Origin: Alphaproteobacteria bacterium
GTDB taxonomy: Bacteria > Pseudomonadota > Alphaproteobacteria > ATCC43930 > CGMCC-115725
Direction: 5' to 3'
Assembly: GCA_030039815.1 (NCBI GenBank)
Contig: JASHUW010000174.1
Coordinates: 1-7,735 of the forward strand
DNA: 7,735 bases
Position numbers and translations under genes: made by a program. A model generated the notes under the pieces. The model had not been told where the DNA came from. It did no database searches and worked only from the letters and a program-made list of their open reading frames with translations. This document shows, one piece after another, positions 1 through 6,375 of this stretch (positions are counted from its first letter, which is position 1; every line of letters begins with the position of its first letter).

Positions 1-131
1 GCGATGACCATGCCGGCAATGCCGAAATAATTGCCGTTCCGCGCCGTTTCCGGCGAGGACAGGCCCCGAAGCGCCATGATGAAGCAGATCGAGGCGATCA
101 GGTAGAAAAAGGCGGAATAGCTTTCGCCCAC
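1..131 (-). CDS. pntB: NAD(P) transhydrogenase subunit beta, N-terminal part (partial)
   Basis: This is the start of the membrane and NADP(H)-binding beta subunit of proton-translocating transhydrogenase; the gene runs off the left edge. About 43 residues are visible. They begin GESYSAFFYLIASICFIMAL and continue with a GLSSPETARNGNYFGIAGM segment. This matches the conserved PntB opening, a first membrane helix followed by a GLS-x-x-ET-x-R-x-G-N-x-FGIAGM motif. The start is taken as GTG at 131, because no ATG lies upstream in frame before the end of pntAB and the family N-terminus begins here. A purine-rich AGAAGAA sits just upstream as a modest ribosome site. The gene follows pntAB after 19 bp on the same strand, so the three genes form one operon. 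The NADP-binding domain III lies outside the window. Confidence 0.9.
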   Translation of the reverse strand, partial: MGESYSAFFYLIASICFIMALRGLSSPETARNGNYFGIAGMVI

Positions 132-150
132 GGATTCTTCTTTCTGTCCG

Positions 151-558
151 TTACTTCTTGCGCTGGAACATCTGCAGCATGCGCTGGGTGACGATGAAGC
201 CGCCGAAGATATTGACCGCGGCGAGGGTCACCGCGATGAACCCCATGATCTTCGAAAAGCTGAAGCCGGCCGGACCGGCGGCGATCAAGGCGCCGACGAT
301 GATGACGCTCGACACCGCGTTGGTGACGCTCATCAGCGGTGAATGCAGCGCCGGCGTGACGCGCCAGACGACGTAGTAGCCGACGAACACCGCCAGCACG
401 AACACCGTCAGCTCGAAGACGAACGGTGTCCCGCCATGCGGCGCCGCCGCCGGCAGCGCCGAGAGTTGTTGCGCGAGCCGGTCGAGGTTCTGCGCCAGCG
501 AATGGGCATCGCCGGCGAGCTCGCCGGCGGCTTGTGCGAGCGAGGCGGGATCCGCCAT
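151..558 (-). CDS. pntAB: NAD(P) transhydrogenase alpha subunit part 2 (membrane domain)
   Basis: A 135-residue membrane subunit that forms part of domain II, the proton channel, of transhydrogenase. The N-terminal ~45 residues are soluble and Ala/Gln-rich. Three hydrophobic helices follow at about residues 46-65, 80-97 and 103-123. Residues 67-82 (VTPALHSPLMSVTNAV) and the closing AAVNIFGGFIVTQRML are family signatures. The ATG at 558 is chosen over an upstream in-frame start near 636, because GGAGG lies 5 bases before it and the longer form would overlap the end of pntAA with an Arg-rich stretch unlike the family. It starts 10 bp after pntAA stops and is followed by pntB. A separate alpha-2 polypeptide is the arrangement in R. 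rubrum and many alphaproteobacteria, whereas E. coli fuses it to alpha-1. Confidence 0.93.
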   Translation of the reverse strand: MADPASLAQAAGELAGDAHSLAQNLDRLAQQLSALPAAAPHGGTPFVFELTVFVLAVFVGYYVVWRVTPALHSPLMSVTNAVSSVIIVGALIAAGPAGFSFSKIMGFIAVTLAAVNIFGGFIVTQRMLQMFQRKK

Positions 559-568
559 GGTTCCTCCG

Positions 569-1732
569 TCAGCCGGCCGCCGCGGCGGGCGCCGACGCTG
601 GTGATGCCGCCAGGGCCGGGTTGACCACGGCGCCATCCAGCGTCAGCAGCGACGCCTTGATGATCTCGTCGTCGGTATCGATCTTGAGCCCTTTTTCCTG
701 GTCGACGATCAGCGGCAGAAACGCCGACAGGTTGCGGGCGTAAAGCAGGCTGGCATCGACCGGGATATGCGCCGGCGCGTTGGCGTAGCCGATGATCTTG
801 ACTCCGCCTGGCGTCGTCACCGTCTCCTCGGGCTTGCTGCCCTCGACATTGCCGCCCGCCTCGACCGCGAGATCGGCGACCACCGAGCCCGGTGCCAGCG
901 CGCCCAGCATCTCCTCGGTCAGCAGCACCGGCGCGCGGCGGCCGGGGATCAGCGCAGTGCAGATCACGATATCGATGCGCTTCAGGGCGTCGGTGATCAT
1001 CCGGCGCTGGCGGCGCTGGAAATCCTCGCCCATCTCGCGGGCGTAGCCGCCGGCGGTCTCGGCGCTCTTCATCGCCTCTTCGTCGACGGTGAGGAAGGTG
1101 GCGCCGAGGCTCTCGACCTGCTCCTTGGCGGCGGCGCGCACGTCGGTCGCGAAGACGACGCCGCCGAGCCGCCGCGCGGTGGCGATCGCCTGCAGCCCGG
1201 CGACCCCGGCGCCCATCACCAGCACCCGCGCCGCCTTGATGGTGCCGGCGGCGGTCATCATCATCGGCATCGCCCGGCCGAACTCGGCGGCGGCATCGAG
1301 CGCGGCCTTGTAGCCGGCGAGATTGGCCTGCGACGACAGCACGTCCATCGCCTGCGCGCGGGTGATGCGCGGCACCAGTTCCATCGAGATCGCGGTGATC
1401 CCGGCCCGGGCGTAGGCCTCGACCTCGTCCTTGTGCTCGAGTGGCGCCAAGAGGCCGACCAGCACCGCGCCCTTTTTCATCAGCGGCAGCTCGTCGGGCT
1501 CGGGGCGCTGCACCTTGAGGACGATATCGGCGCCGTCGAGCGCGGCGGCCTCGTCGGCGGCGATGGTCGCGCCCGCGGCCTCGTACGCGCTGTCGACAAA
1601 GAAGGCGCCCGCGCCGGCGCCGGCCTCGACGGCGACGTCGAAACCCTGCGCCTTCAGCTGCTTGACCGTGTCGGGCGAGGCCGCGACCCGCCGCTCGAAG
1701 GCGCGTCTTTCCTTGACGATGGCGATCTTCAT
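569..1732 (-). CDS. pntAA: NAD(P) transhydrogenase alpha subunit part 1 (NAD(H)-binding)
   Basis: A 387-residue soluble domain I that binds NAD(H) and passes hydride to NADP+ bound by PntB on the cytoplasmic face of the membrane, coupled to proton entry. It opens MKIAIVKERRAFERRVAASP, the usual family start. The 'RQD loop' that closes over the nucleotide in R. rubrum is present (R122, Q127, D130). The Rossmann dinucleotide site is GAGVAG at 174-179, and the TDVRAAAKEQVESLG segment at 196-210 binds the adenosine side. The tail is Ala-rich and probably links to the membrane part. The start at 1732 gives the family length; an open frame continues to 2080 but shows no homology. AGAGGA lies about 12 bases upstream, a somewhat long spacing. 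First gene of the pntAA-pntAB-pntB operon, divergent from the sigma gene. Confidence 0.95.
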   Translation of the reverse strand: MKIAIVKERRAFERRVAASPDTVKQLKAQGFDVAVEAGAGAGAFFVDSAYEAAGATIAADEAAALDGADIVLKVQRPEPDELPLMKKGAVLVGLLAPLEHKDEVEAYARAGITAISMELVPRITRAQAMDVLSSQANLAGYKAALDAAAEFGRAMPMMMTAAGTIKAARVLVMGAGVAGLQAIATARRLGGVVFATDVRAAAKEQVESLGATFLTVDEEAMKSAETAGGYAREMGEDFQRRQRRMITDALKRIDIVICTALIPGRRAPVLLTEEMLGALAPGSVVADLAVEAGGNVEGSKPEETVTTPGGVKIIGYANAPAHIPVDASLLYARNLSAFLPLIVDQEKGLKIDTDDEIIKASLLTLDGAVVNPALAASPASAPAAAAG

Positions 1733-2072
1733 CGCGCGCGACAGTCCTCTATCGGCGGTGGCGGCGGCAAGCCCGCACAATGCCGCGGCGCACAACGATT
1801 GTGAAGTGCGCACCGGGCGTTGCAGCCGCGAAGCCTGCCATGCTTCCGACGTAATTCGCGCGCATGGTAGGATTTGCCGGTATCCGCCTTGAGTCGACGG
1901 CGGCATGAGGTCGCAGGGCTGAACGCCGGTTGTGGCCGGCGGTTTGTACGATTGTTGCAGGCGAAGTGCGCGAAGAGTTGGTGCTCCCCGGAATAAACTC
2001 GAGGCCCCTACGTTGTCCTTCCGTTGGAACTTTGGAGCAGCGCCGGAGCGCGCGGCTTCGCGCGTGGAACCG
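1733..2072. other. Intergenic region between pntAA and the ECF sigma gene
   Basis: About 340 bp between divergent genes with no convincing coding sequence. It holds the ECF-type promoter at 1990-2014 and must hold the pntAA promoter on the minus strand, though I see no good -35/-10 pair for it. Two inverted repeats stand out. GCGCAC (1788-1793) and GTGCGC (1806-1811) flank a nested CACAA-CGA-TTGTG at 1791-1803. CGCCGG (1924-1929) and CCGGCG (1936-1941) could form a six-bp hairpin. The first lies about 60-80 bp upstream of the pntAA start and could be an operator; this is unproven. Confidence 0.5.
1990..2014 (+). promoter_or_regulatory. Candidate ECF-sigma-dependent promoter (autoregulation)
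   Basis: GGAAT (1990-1994, continuing TAAA-like as GGAATAAA) is followed after exactly 16 bp by CGTT (2011-2014). This is close to the GGAAC/GGAAT, N16-17, CGTT pattern used by many alphaproteobacterial ECF sigma factors. Transcription would begin near 2021, about 50 bases before the chosen GTG of the sigma gene. The best reading is that the sigma factor drives its own operon, the usual ECF arrangement. The placement also argues against the long upstream reading frame being translated from 1932. Confidence 0.6.
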
Positions 2073-2597
2073 GTGAGCAAGCGGTTCAGCGATCAGCTGA
2101 TCGCGGTGCTGCCGCGGCTGCGGCGTTTCGCGGCCGGCCTGACCCGATCGGCGAGCGAAGCCGACGATCTGGTCCAGGCGGCGTGCGAAAGGGCGTTGGC
2201 GCGGGAGCATCAGTTTCAGGAGGGAACGCGGTTCGACAGCTGGATGTTCCGCATCGTTCAGACGATCTGGATCGACCAGCTTCGGGCCCGGGATATTCGC
2301 AAGGAGGACGGAGACGTTGCCGAGGAGCGACTCGGATCGGATGAGCCGGTGCGGCGCGTGGAAGCGCGGCTCGCGCTGTCGGAAGTGCGGCGGGCGGTTA
2401 CGCGGCTGCCGCCCGATCAGCGGCTGACGCTGATGCTCGTGACGGTCGAAGGCCTCAGCTACAAGCAGGCGGCGGAGATCACCGGCGTGCCGGTGGGAAC
2501 CATTATGAGCCGGCTTGCGCGCGCGCGCATCGCGCTTCAGCAGCTGCTGGAGACGGGTGCGGTCGAGCGCAGGAGCGCGAGAGATGCAGAAGCATAG
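2073..2597 (+). CDS. ECF-family RNA polymerase sigma factor
   Basis: A 174-residue extracytoplasmic-function sigma factor. Region sigma2 spans about residues 8-75, with the core-binding DDLVQAACERAL at 31-42 and FDSWMFRIVQTIWIDQLRAR at 54-73, which contacts the -10 element. Region sigma4 spans about 103-158; YKQAAEITGVPVGTIMSRLA at 130-149 is the helix-turn-helix that reads the -35. A charged linker (75-100) separates them. The start is taken as GTG 2073, since the preceding 47 in-frame codons look non-coding and begin upstream of the predicted transcript start. The ribosome site there (GTGGAAC) is weak, so the exact start is uncertain. Its last 14 bases overlap the anti-sigma gene, which suggests translational coupling. 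The regulon and inducing signal cannot be read from the sequence. I do not assign an ECF subgroup. Confidence 0.9.
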   Translation: MSKRFSDQLIAVLPRLRRFAAGLTRSASEADDLVQAACERALAREHQFQEGTRFDSWMFRIVQTIWIDQLRARDIRKEDGDVAEERLGSDEPVRRVEARLALSEVRRAVTRLPPDQRLTLMLVTVEGLSYKQAAEITGVPVGTIMSRLARARIALQQLLETGAVERRSARDAEA

Positions 2598-3444
2598 CGA
2601 CGAAGCCCTGGTGGCTTATCTCGACGGCGAGCTCGACGCCGACGAGCGCGCGCATGTCGAAGCCTGGCTCGACGCCGACCCCGCGGTCCGCGACCGCCTC
2701 TTGGCGCTCGCCGAATCGGCGACGCTGGTGCGTAATGCCTTCGCCGAGCTCGTCACCGAGGCGGTGCCGGAGCAGCTGATCGCCGCGGCGCGCGGCGAGA
2801 CGATGCAGCCGACCGAGGCGGAGATCGTCGTGCTGCGGCCGCCGCGACCCAGTCTCGCGCCGCCCCCGTCGAGCCGCTGGTACATCCAACTCGCGACGGC
2901 CGCCGGGCTGTTCGGCCTCGTGGTTGGCGGCGGCCTGGGCTATTTCGGCAACAGCATCCTGACGCCGCCGCACGTGCCGGCCGAACGCCAGCTGCAGACC
3001 GCGGCGATCAACAGCTGGCTCGACAATGCCGCCGCCGACTACAAGCTGATGGTCAGCACCGGCGACGCGCTCGTCGATGTGCCGGCGAGCGGCGACAACG
3101 GCGACGTCATCCAAAAGGTCAGCCAGAGCCTGCCGCAGCCGGTTCGCCTGCCCAATCTGCAGCCGTGGGGGCTGAGCTTCAAAGGTGCGCGGCTTGTCGT
3201 GCTCGAAGGGCGGCCGGCGGCGCAGCTCGTCTACAACACCGACAACAAGGCGATCGGACCCTTGGCGCTGATCATCGGCTCGACCAAGCAGCCGGATATC
3301 GCGCCGACCTTCGAGCGGCGTCAGGACCTCAACCTGTTGTACTGGCGGCACCAGGGACGTGCCTCGGTGCTCGTCGGGCAGAGCGAGATCGGCTATCTGT
3401 GGGGCATCGCCAACGACGTCGCGTGGCAGCTCGACGCGATCTGA
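2584..3444 (+). CDS. Membrane anti-sigma factor, zinc-finger-free, single-pass
   Basis: A 286-residue partner of the sigma factor. Residues 1-75 form a cytoplasmic, acidic anti-sigma domain with the typical opening DEALVAYLDGELDADER. The whole protein has no cysteine, so it lacks the HxxxCxxC zinc motif of ZAS anti-sigmas. A Pro-rich linker (84-97) leads to one membrane helix at about 101-126. Residues 127-286 would be periplasmic and resemble the C-terminal half of COG5662 (RsiW/RskA-like) proteins: GARLVVLEGRPAAQLVY at 201-217 and a closing LNLLYWRHQGRASVLVGQ segment at 249-266. The ATG at 2584 has AGGAG eight bases upstream and lies inside the end of the sigma gene. It probably holds the sigma factor at the membrane until a periplasmic signal triggers release. 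No protease gene for its cleavage is present here. Confidence 0.85.
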   Translation: MQKHSDEALVAYLDGELDADERAHVEAWLDADPAVRDRLLALAESATLVRNAFAELVTEAVPEQLIAAARGETMQPTEAEIVVLRPPRPSLAPPPSSRWYIQLATAAGLFGLVVGGGLGYFGNSILTPPHVPAERQLQTAAINSWLDNAAADYKLMVSTGDALVDVPASGDNGDVIQKVSQSLPQPVRLPNLQPWGLSFKGARLVVLEGRPAAQLVYNTDNKAIGPLALIIGSTKQPDIAPTFERRQDLNLLYWRHQGRASVLVGQSEIGYLWGIANDVAWQLDAI

Positions 3445-3505
3445 GGCTTCCCGTCACCGGGTTAGGCTATAATTCCGATCGGCGACCAGATTGGGAGGTC
3501 GGCCG
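3445..3505 (+). promoter_or_regulatory. Candidate sigma70 promoter for the two-component genes
   Basis: A perfect -10 hexamer TATAAT lies at 3468-3473, about 33 bp before the response regulator ATG. No good -35 is seen at 16-18 bp spacing (GGCTTC at 3445-3450 is poor), so the promoter may need an activator, possibly the response regulator itself. A small CCCG-TCAC-CGGG hairpin (3450-3461) sits just upstream, too weak for a terminator. The regulator and kinase are therefore likely to be transcribed apart from the sigma operon, with some read-through possible. Confidence 0.45.
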
Positions 3506-4192
3506 ATGCGATTGCTGCTGATCGAAGACAATGAGCGTTTCGCGGCGCTTTTGAAGCAAGGGCTGGCCAATGCCGGCTTCACCGTCGATGTCGTCGGCAC
3601 CGCGAGGGACGCCTCGGCCGGGCTCGAGGTCGGGCGCTGGGATGTCGTCGTGCTCGATCGCGGTCTCCCCGACGCGGACGGGCTCGACGTGCTGACCGAG
3701 ATGCGCCGGCGCGGCGACACGACCCCGGTGCTGATCCTGACCGCGCATGGCAGCCTCAAGGACCGCGTGACCGGTCTGCAATCGGGCGCCGACGATTACC
3801 TCGTGAAGCCGTTCGCGCTCGAAGAGCTGGTCGCCCGGCTGCAGGCGCTGTTGCGCCGACCCGGCAACCTGCTCGGCCTGGCGCTGAGGCTCGGCAATTT
3901 GACGCTCGACACCGTCGCCCGCCAGGTCTTTGTCGACGACCGGCCGATCGCGTTTTCGGCGCGCGAGATCGCGGTGCTCGAACATCTGTTGCGGCGCAGC
4001 GGCCGGGTTGTCGCCAAGTCGCTGTTGGAAAGCAATCTCTACGGGCCGGCGCAAGAGGTCGGCTCGAACGCGGTCGAGGTGCATGTCCACCGGCTCCGCC
4101 GGCACCTGCTCGAAACCGGCGCCACGGTGCAGGTCCATACGGTGCGCGGGGTCGGCTACATGATCGGCGAGGGCAAGGAGCCGTTCGCATGA
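3506..4192 (+). CDS. OmpR/PhoB-family response regulator
   Basis: A 228-residue two-component response regulator. The receiver domain spans residues 1-117, with the acidic pair E7/D8, the phospho-acceptor D51 in VVVLDRGLPDADG, T79, and K101 in LVKPFALEEL. The winged-helix DNA-binding domain spans about 125-222, with FSAREIAVLEHLLRRSGRVV and the recognition-helix region SNAVEVHVHRLRRHL at 187-201, ending in the usual VRGVGYMI. All phosphorylation residues are intact. The ATG at 3506 is chosen over an in-frame TTG five codons earlier, because GGGAGG lies seven bases before the ATG. The histidine kinase follows at once. The architecture is that of TctD/QseB-like regulators, but the targets cannot be told from the sequence. 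Confidence 0.95.
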   Translation: MRLLLIEDNERFAALLKQGLANAGFTVDVVGTARDASAGLEVGRWDVVVLDRGLPDADGLDVLTEMRRRGDTTPVLILTAHGSLKDRVTGLQSGADDYLVKPFALEELVARLQALLRRPGNLLGLALRLGNLTLDTVARQVFVDDRPIAFSAREIAVLEHLLRRSGRVVAKSLLESNLYGPAQEVGSNAVEVHVHRLRRHLLETGATVQVHTVRGVGYMIGEGKEPFA

Positions 4193-4210
4193 CCGCAAAG
4201 GACGGATAGC

Positions 4211-5608
4211 TTGTTCCGCTTCCGCTCGATCGTCACCCGCACGATCGCGCTGCACCTGGTGGCCATCGTCGCCACCTCGATCCTGATGCCGCTCGCGCTT
4301 TATCTGATGCTCAACCGCACGGCGCTCGACCTGCAGGACACCGCGCTGCGCGAGCAGGCCGACGAAATCCTCGGCTATGTCGAACTCGCGCCGGACGGCA
4401 GCCTTCGCTTCAACATGCCGGGGCAAATCGCCGCGCTCTACTCGGAGGCCTATGGCCGCTACGCCTTCGCCGTCCTCGACGCCGACGGCAAGGTGCTGTT
4501 TTCATCGCTGACGACCAAGGCGCCGATCACCGACACCGCGTCGCGCGACGACCAACCGGTCTATTTTACCGAGCATCGCGGCGCGGCGGCGCTTTACGGC
4601 GTCAGCCTGCCGGTGCAATTCCACGGCCGCGATCTGATCGTCCAGGTGTCGCAAGACCTTGCCCACCGCGACGTGCTGATCGACGACATCGTCGCCGACT
4701 TCTTCACGCGCGTCGGCTGGATCACCGCGCCGATCCTGTTTCTGCTGCTGGTCATCGACGTCGCGATCATCCGGCGCACGATGCGCCCGGTGATCGCCGC
4801 CTCGAACCTCGCCGAGCGGATCGGCCCGCTGCGTACCGATCTGCGCCTGCCCGAGGCGGGCATGCCGCTCGAGGTGCAGCCGCTGGTACATGCGGTCAAC
4901 CAGGCGCTCGACCGGCTCGACGAAGGGTTTCGCAGCCAGCGCGAGTTCACCGCCGACGCCGCGCACGAGCTGCGCACGCCGCTCGCCATCCTGCGCACGC
5001 AGATCGACATGATCGCCGACCGCGAGCTGGCGCGGACGCTGCGCCAGGATGTCGAGAACATGACGCGGCTCGTGAACCAGCTGCTCGAAATGGCGGAGCT
5101 CGAAACCTTCGTCATCGGCTCGGGTGAGACCGCCGACCTCGTCGCGGTGGCGGCTGAGGTGGCGGCGTTTCTGGCGCCGATCGCGCTCGCCAACGACAAA
5201 CGCGTGGCGGTTACCGGCGCGCGCCGCCCGGTCGTCGTGCACGGCAATCCCGACATGCTCGGCCGGGCGCTGCGCAACCTGGTCGAGAACGCGCTCGTCC
5301 ATACCCCGCCGCAAACCACGGTGGAAATCGCGATCGATGGGCGCGGTGCGATCTCGGTCTACGACCGCGGGCCGGGCGTACCGCCGGCCGAGCGCGAGCA
5401 AATCTTTCACCGCTTTTGGCGGCGTGACCGTCGGCGGCAAGGCAGTTCCGGGCTGGGCTTGTCAATCGTCGCGCGCATCGCCGAGCGGCACGGTGCGCTG
5501 GTGTCGGTCGCCGACCGCCCCGGCGGCGGCGCCGCGTTCACGCTGAGCTTCCCGGCGCTGGCCGGTGGGCCGGAACCCGCGCCGCGCGAACTGGCCGCGG
5601 CGAAATGA
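4211..5608 (+). CDS. Sensor histidine kinase, TctE/QseC-like
   Basis: A 465-residue membrane sensor kinase, cognate to the preceding regulator. The first membrane helix spans about 13-34. A periplasmic sensor of about 130 residues (35-167) resembles the 2CSK_N domain (LQDTALREQADEILGYVEL...YAFAVLDADGKVLFSS). The second helix spans about 168-187, followed by a HAMP-like linker. The phospho-accepting H252 lies in ADAAHELRTPLA, and the ATP-binding domain has the N box NLVENALVH (356-364), G1 DRGPGV (385-390), F box IFHRFW (398-403) and G2 GSSGLGLS (411-418). All catalytic motifs are intact. The only start available in this frame is TTG 4211, with AAGGA eight bases upstream; the regulator stop codon lies in the same frame at 4190. 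An ATG at 4189 with a better ribosome site reads in a different frame (see findings), so the true N-terminus is uncertain. It ends 9 bp from convergent bfr. Confidence 0.92.
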   Translation: MFRFRSIVTRTIALHLVAIVATSILMPLALYLMLNRTALDLQDTALREQADEILGYVELAPDGSLRFNMPGQIAALYSEAYGRYAFAVLDADGKVLFSSLTTKAPITDTASRDDQPVYFTEHRGAAALYGVSLPVQFHGRDLIVQVSQDLAHRDVLIDDIVADFFTRVGWITAPILFLLLVIDVAIIRRTMRPVIAASNLAERIGPLRTDLRLPEAGMPLEVQPLVHAVNQALDRLDEGFRSQREFTADAAHELRTPLAILRTQIDMIADRELARTLRQDVENMTRLVNQLLEMAELETFVIGSGETADLVAVAAEVAAFLAPIALANDKRVAVTGARRPVVVHGNPDMLGRALRNLVENALVHTPPQTTVEIAIDGRGAISVYDRGPGVPPAEREQIFHRFWRRDRRRQGSSGLGLSIVARIAERHGALVSVADRPGGGAAFTLSFPALAGGPEPAPRELAAAK

Positions 5609-5617
5609 TCGGTGCGC

Positions 5618-6094
5618 CTACTCGGCGTGCTCGGATTGCAGCTGGATGTAATTCTCGATGCCGATCTTCTGGATCAGCCCAAGCTGCGTTTCGAGGAAAT
5701 CGACGTGGTCCTCCTCGCTCTCGAGGATGTCCTCGAACAGCTCGCGGCTGACATAGTCCTTGACGGTCTCGCAATAGGCGATCGCCTCGCGCAGCCGCGG
5801 CATCGCCGCCTGCTCGAGCGTGAGGTCACACCCGATAATCTCCTGCACCGTTTCGCCGATCAGCAGCTTGTCGAGGTCCTGCAGGTTCGGCAGCCCTTCA
5901 AGGAACAGGATGCGGTTGACGAGCCGGTCGGCGTGCTTCATCTCGTCGAGCGATTCCTTGTACTCGAAGTCGCCGAGCTTGGTGACGCCCCAGTGCTTGA
6001 GCATCCGGGCGTGCAGAAAATATTGGTTGATTGCAGTCAGTTCGTTCTTGAGCACCGCGTTGAGGTGCTGGATGACGGTCGGATCGCCTTTCAT
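5618..6094 (-). CDS. bfr: Bacterioferritin (iron storage, heme-binding ferritin)
   Basis: A 158-residue subunit of the 24-mer iron-storage shell that oxidises Fe2+ and deposits a ferric mineral inside the cytoplasmic cage. All six ferroxidase ligands are present at the canonical numbers: E18, E51, H54, E94, E127 and H130. The heme ligand M52, shared between two subunits, is also present, so this is a complete heme-containing Bfr and not a catalytically dead variant. The length matches the family exactly. The ATG at 6094 has GGAGG seven bases upstream. It lies 67 bp downstream of bfd on the same strand and is probably cotranscribed, with iron control coming from the operator before bfd. A small hairpin abuts its ribosome site. 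The 3' end converges on the histidine kinase with only 9 bp between stops. Confidence 0.97.
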   Translation of the reverse strand: MKGDPTVIQHLNAVLKNELTAINQYFLHARMLKHWGVTKLGDFEYKESLDEMKHADRLVNRILFLEGLPNLQDLDKLLIGETVQEIIGCDLTLEQAAMPRLREAIAYCETVKDYVSRELFEDILESEEDHVDFLETQLGLIQKIGIENYIQLQSEHAE

Positions 6095-6105
6095 GAACCG
6101 GCCTC

Positions 6106-6119
6106 CGCACAGTTGTGCG
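6106..6119 (-). repeat. Short inverted repeat abutting the bfr ribosome site
   Basis: CGCACA and TGTGCG flank two bases; in RNA this could fold as a 5-bp stem (CGCAC/GTGCG) with a 4-base loop. On the bfr transcript it ends exactly at the first base of the GGAGG (6102-6106). It could influence ribosome access or mark a processing point between bfd and bfr, or be chance. A stem this short is only weakly supported. Confidence 0.35.
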
Positions 6120-6161
6120 ACTAGGCTAACCCGAAACGGCGATCATGGTTGCAAGTTTATG

Positions 6162-6350
6162 TCAGTCGTCGCCGCCGATTTCAGCGTTCGCCCCCTCCTG
6201 TTCGCGCAGCATCTGGCGGACGAAAGGAACGCATTTGCCACATTGCGGCTCGCAGCCGAGCGAGCGATACACCATCGAGACCGAGCGGCCGCTCTCGCAG
6301 GTAGCGCGGACATCGCGGTCGGTCAGGGCGTTGCACAGGCAGATATACAT
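6162..6350 (-). CDS. bfd: Bacterioferritin-associated ferredoxin
   Basis: A 62-residue [2Fe-2S] ferredoxin of the BFD/Fer2_BFD fold that docks on bacterioferritin and passes electrons to its heme, so that stored ferric iron is reduced and released. It opens MYICLCNALTDRDVR, nearly the family consensus. The cluster ligands are C4 and C6 (CxC) and C37 and C40 (CGKC). The CxC to CxxC gap is 30 residues, one less than in E. coli Bfd as I recall it. Two further cysteines, C18 and C33, are unusual. The ATG at 6350 is chosen over a longer in-frame ORF reaching 6521, because the extra 57 residues have no family match and GAGG lies upstream of this start. First gene of a probable bfd-bfr operon, preceded by a palindromic operator. 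Confidence 0.93.
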   Translation of the reverse strand: MYICLCNALTDRDVRATCESGRSVSMVYRSLGCEPQCGKCVPFVRQMLREQEGANAEIGGDD

Positions 6351-6375
6351 GCCGGCCTCGGCTGGGGTCAGCACA

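Noticed and set aside
767..1804. A long plus-strand ORF (345 residues) opposite pntAA
   Set aside because: It is the GC-rich mirror of a well-matched pntAA. Its product is rich in Arg, Gly, Ala and His with no recognisable domain.
2026..2070. GGAAC at 2026-2030 and 2066-2070 as EcfG-type -35 elements
   Set aside because: No CGTT lies 16-17 bp downstream of either; the GGAAT at 1990 with CGTT at 2011 fits much better.
2503..3351. A 282-residue minus-strand ORF opposite the anti-sigma gene
   Set aside because: Arg-rich shadow translation without a domain. The plus-strand gene has a good ribosome site, coupling and family match.
3450..3461. CCCG-TCAC-CGGG as a terminator of the sigma operon
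   Set aside because: Only a 4-bp stem with no T-run.
3467..4426. A minus-strand ORF (319 residues) across the response regulator and kinase start
   Set aside because: Shadow of two genes with intact catalytic motifs; it crosses their boundary and has no domain.
4502..5440. A minus-strand ORF (312 residues) opposite the kinase
   Set aside because: Arg/Asp-rich mirror of the kinase; no domain or plausible ribosome-site context.
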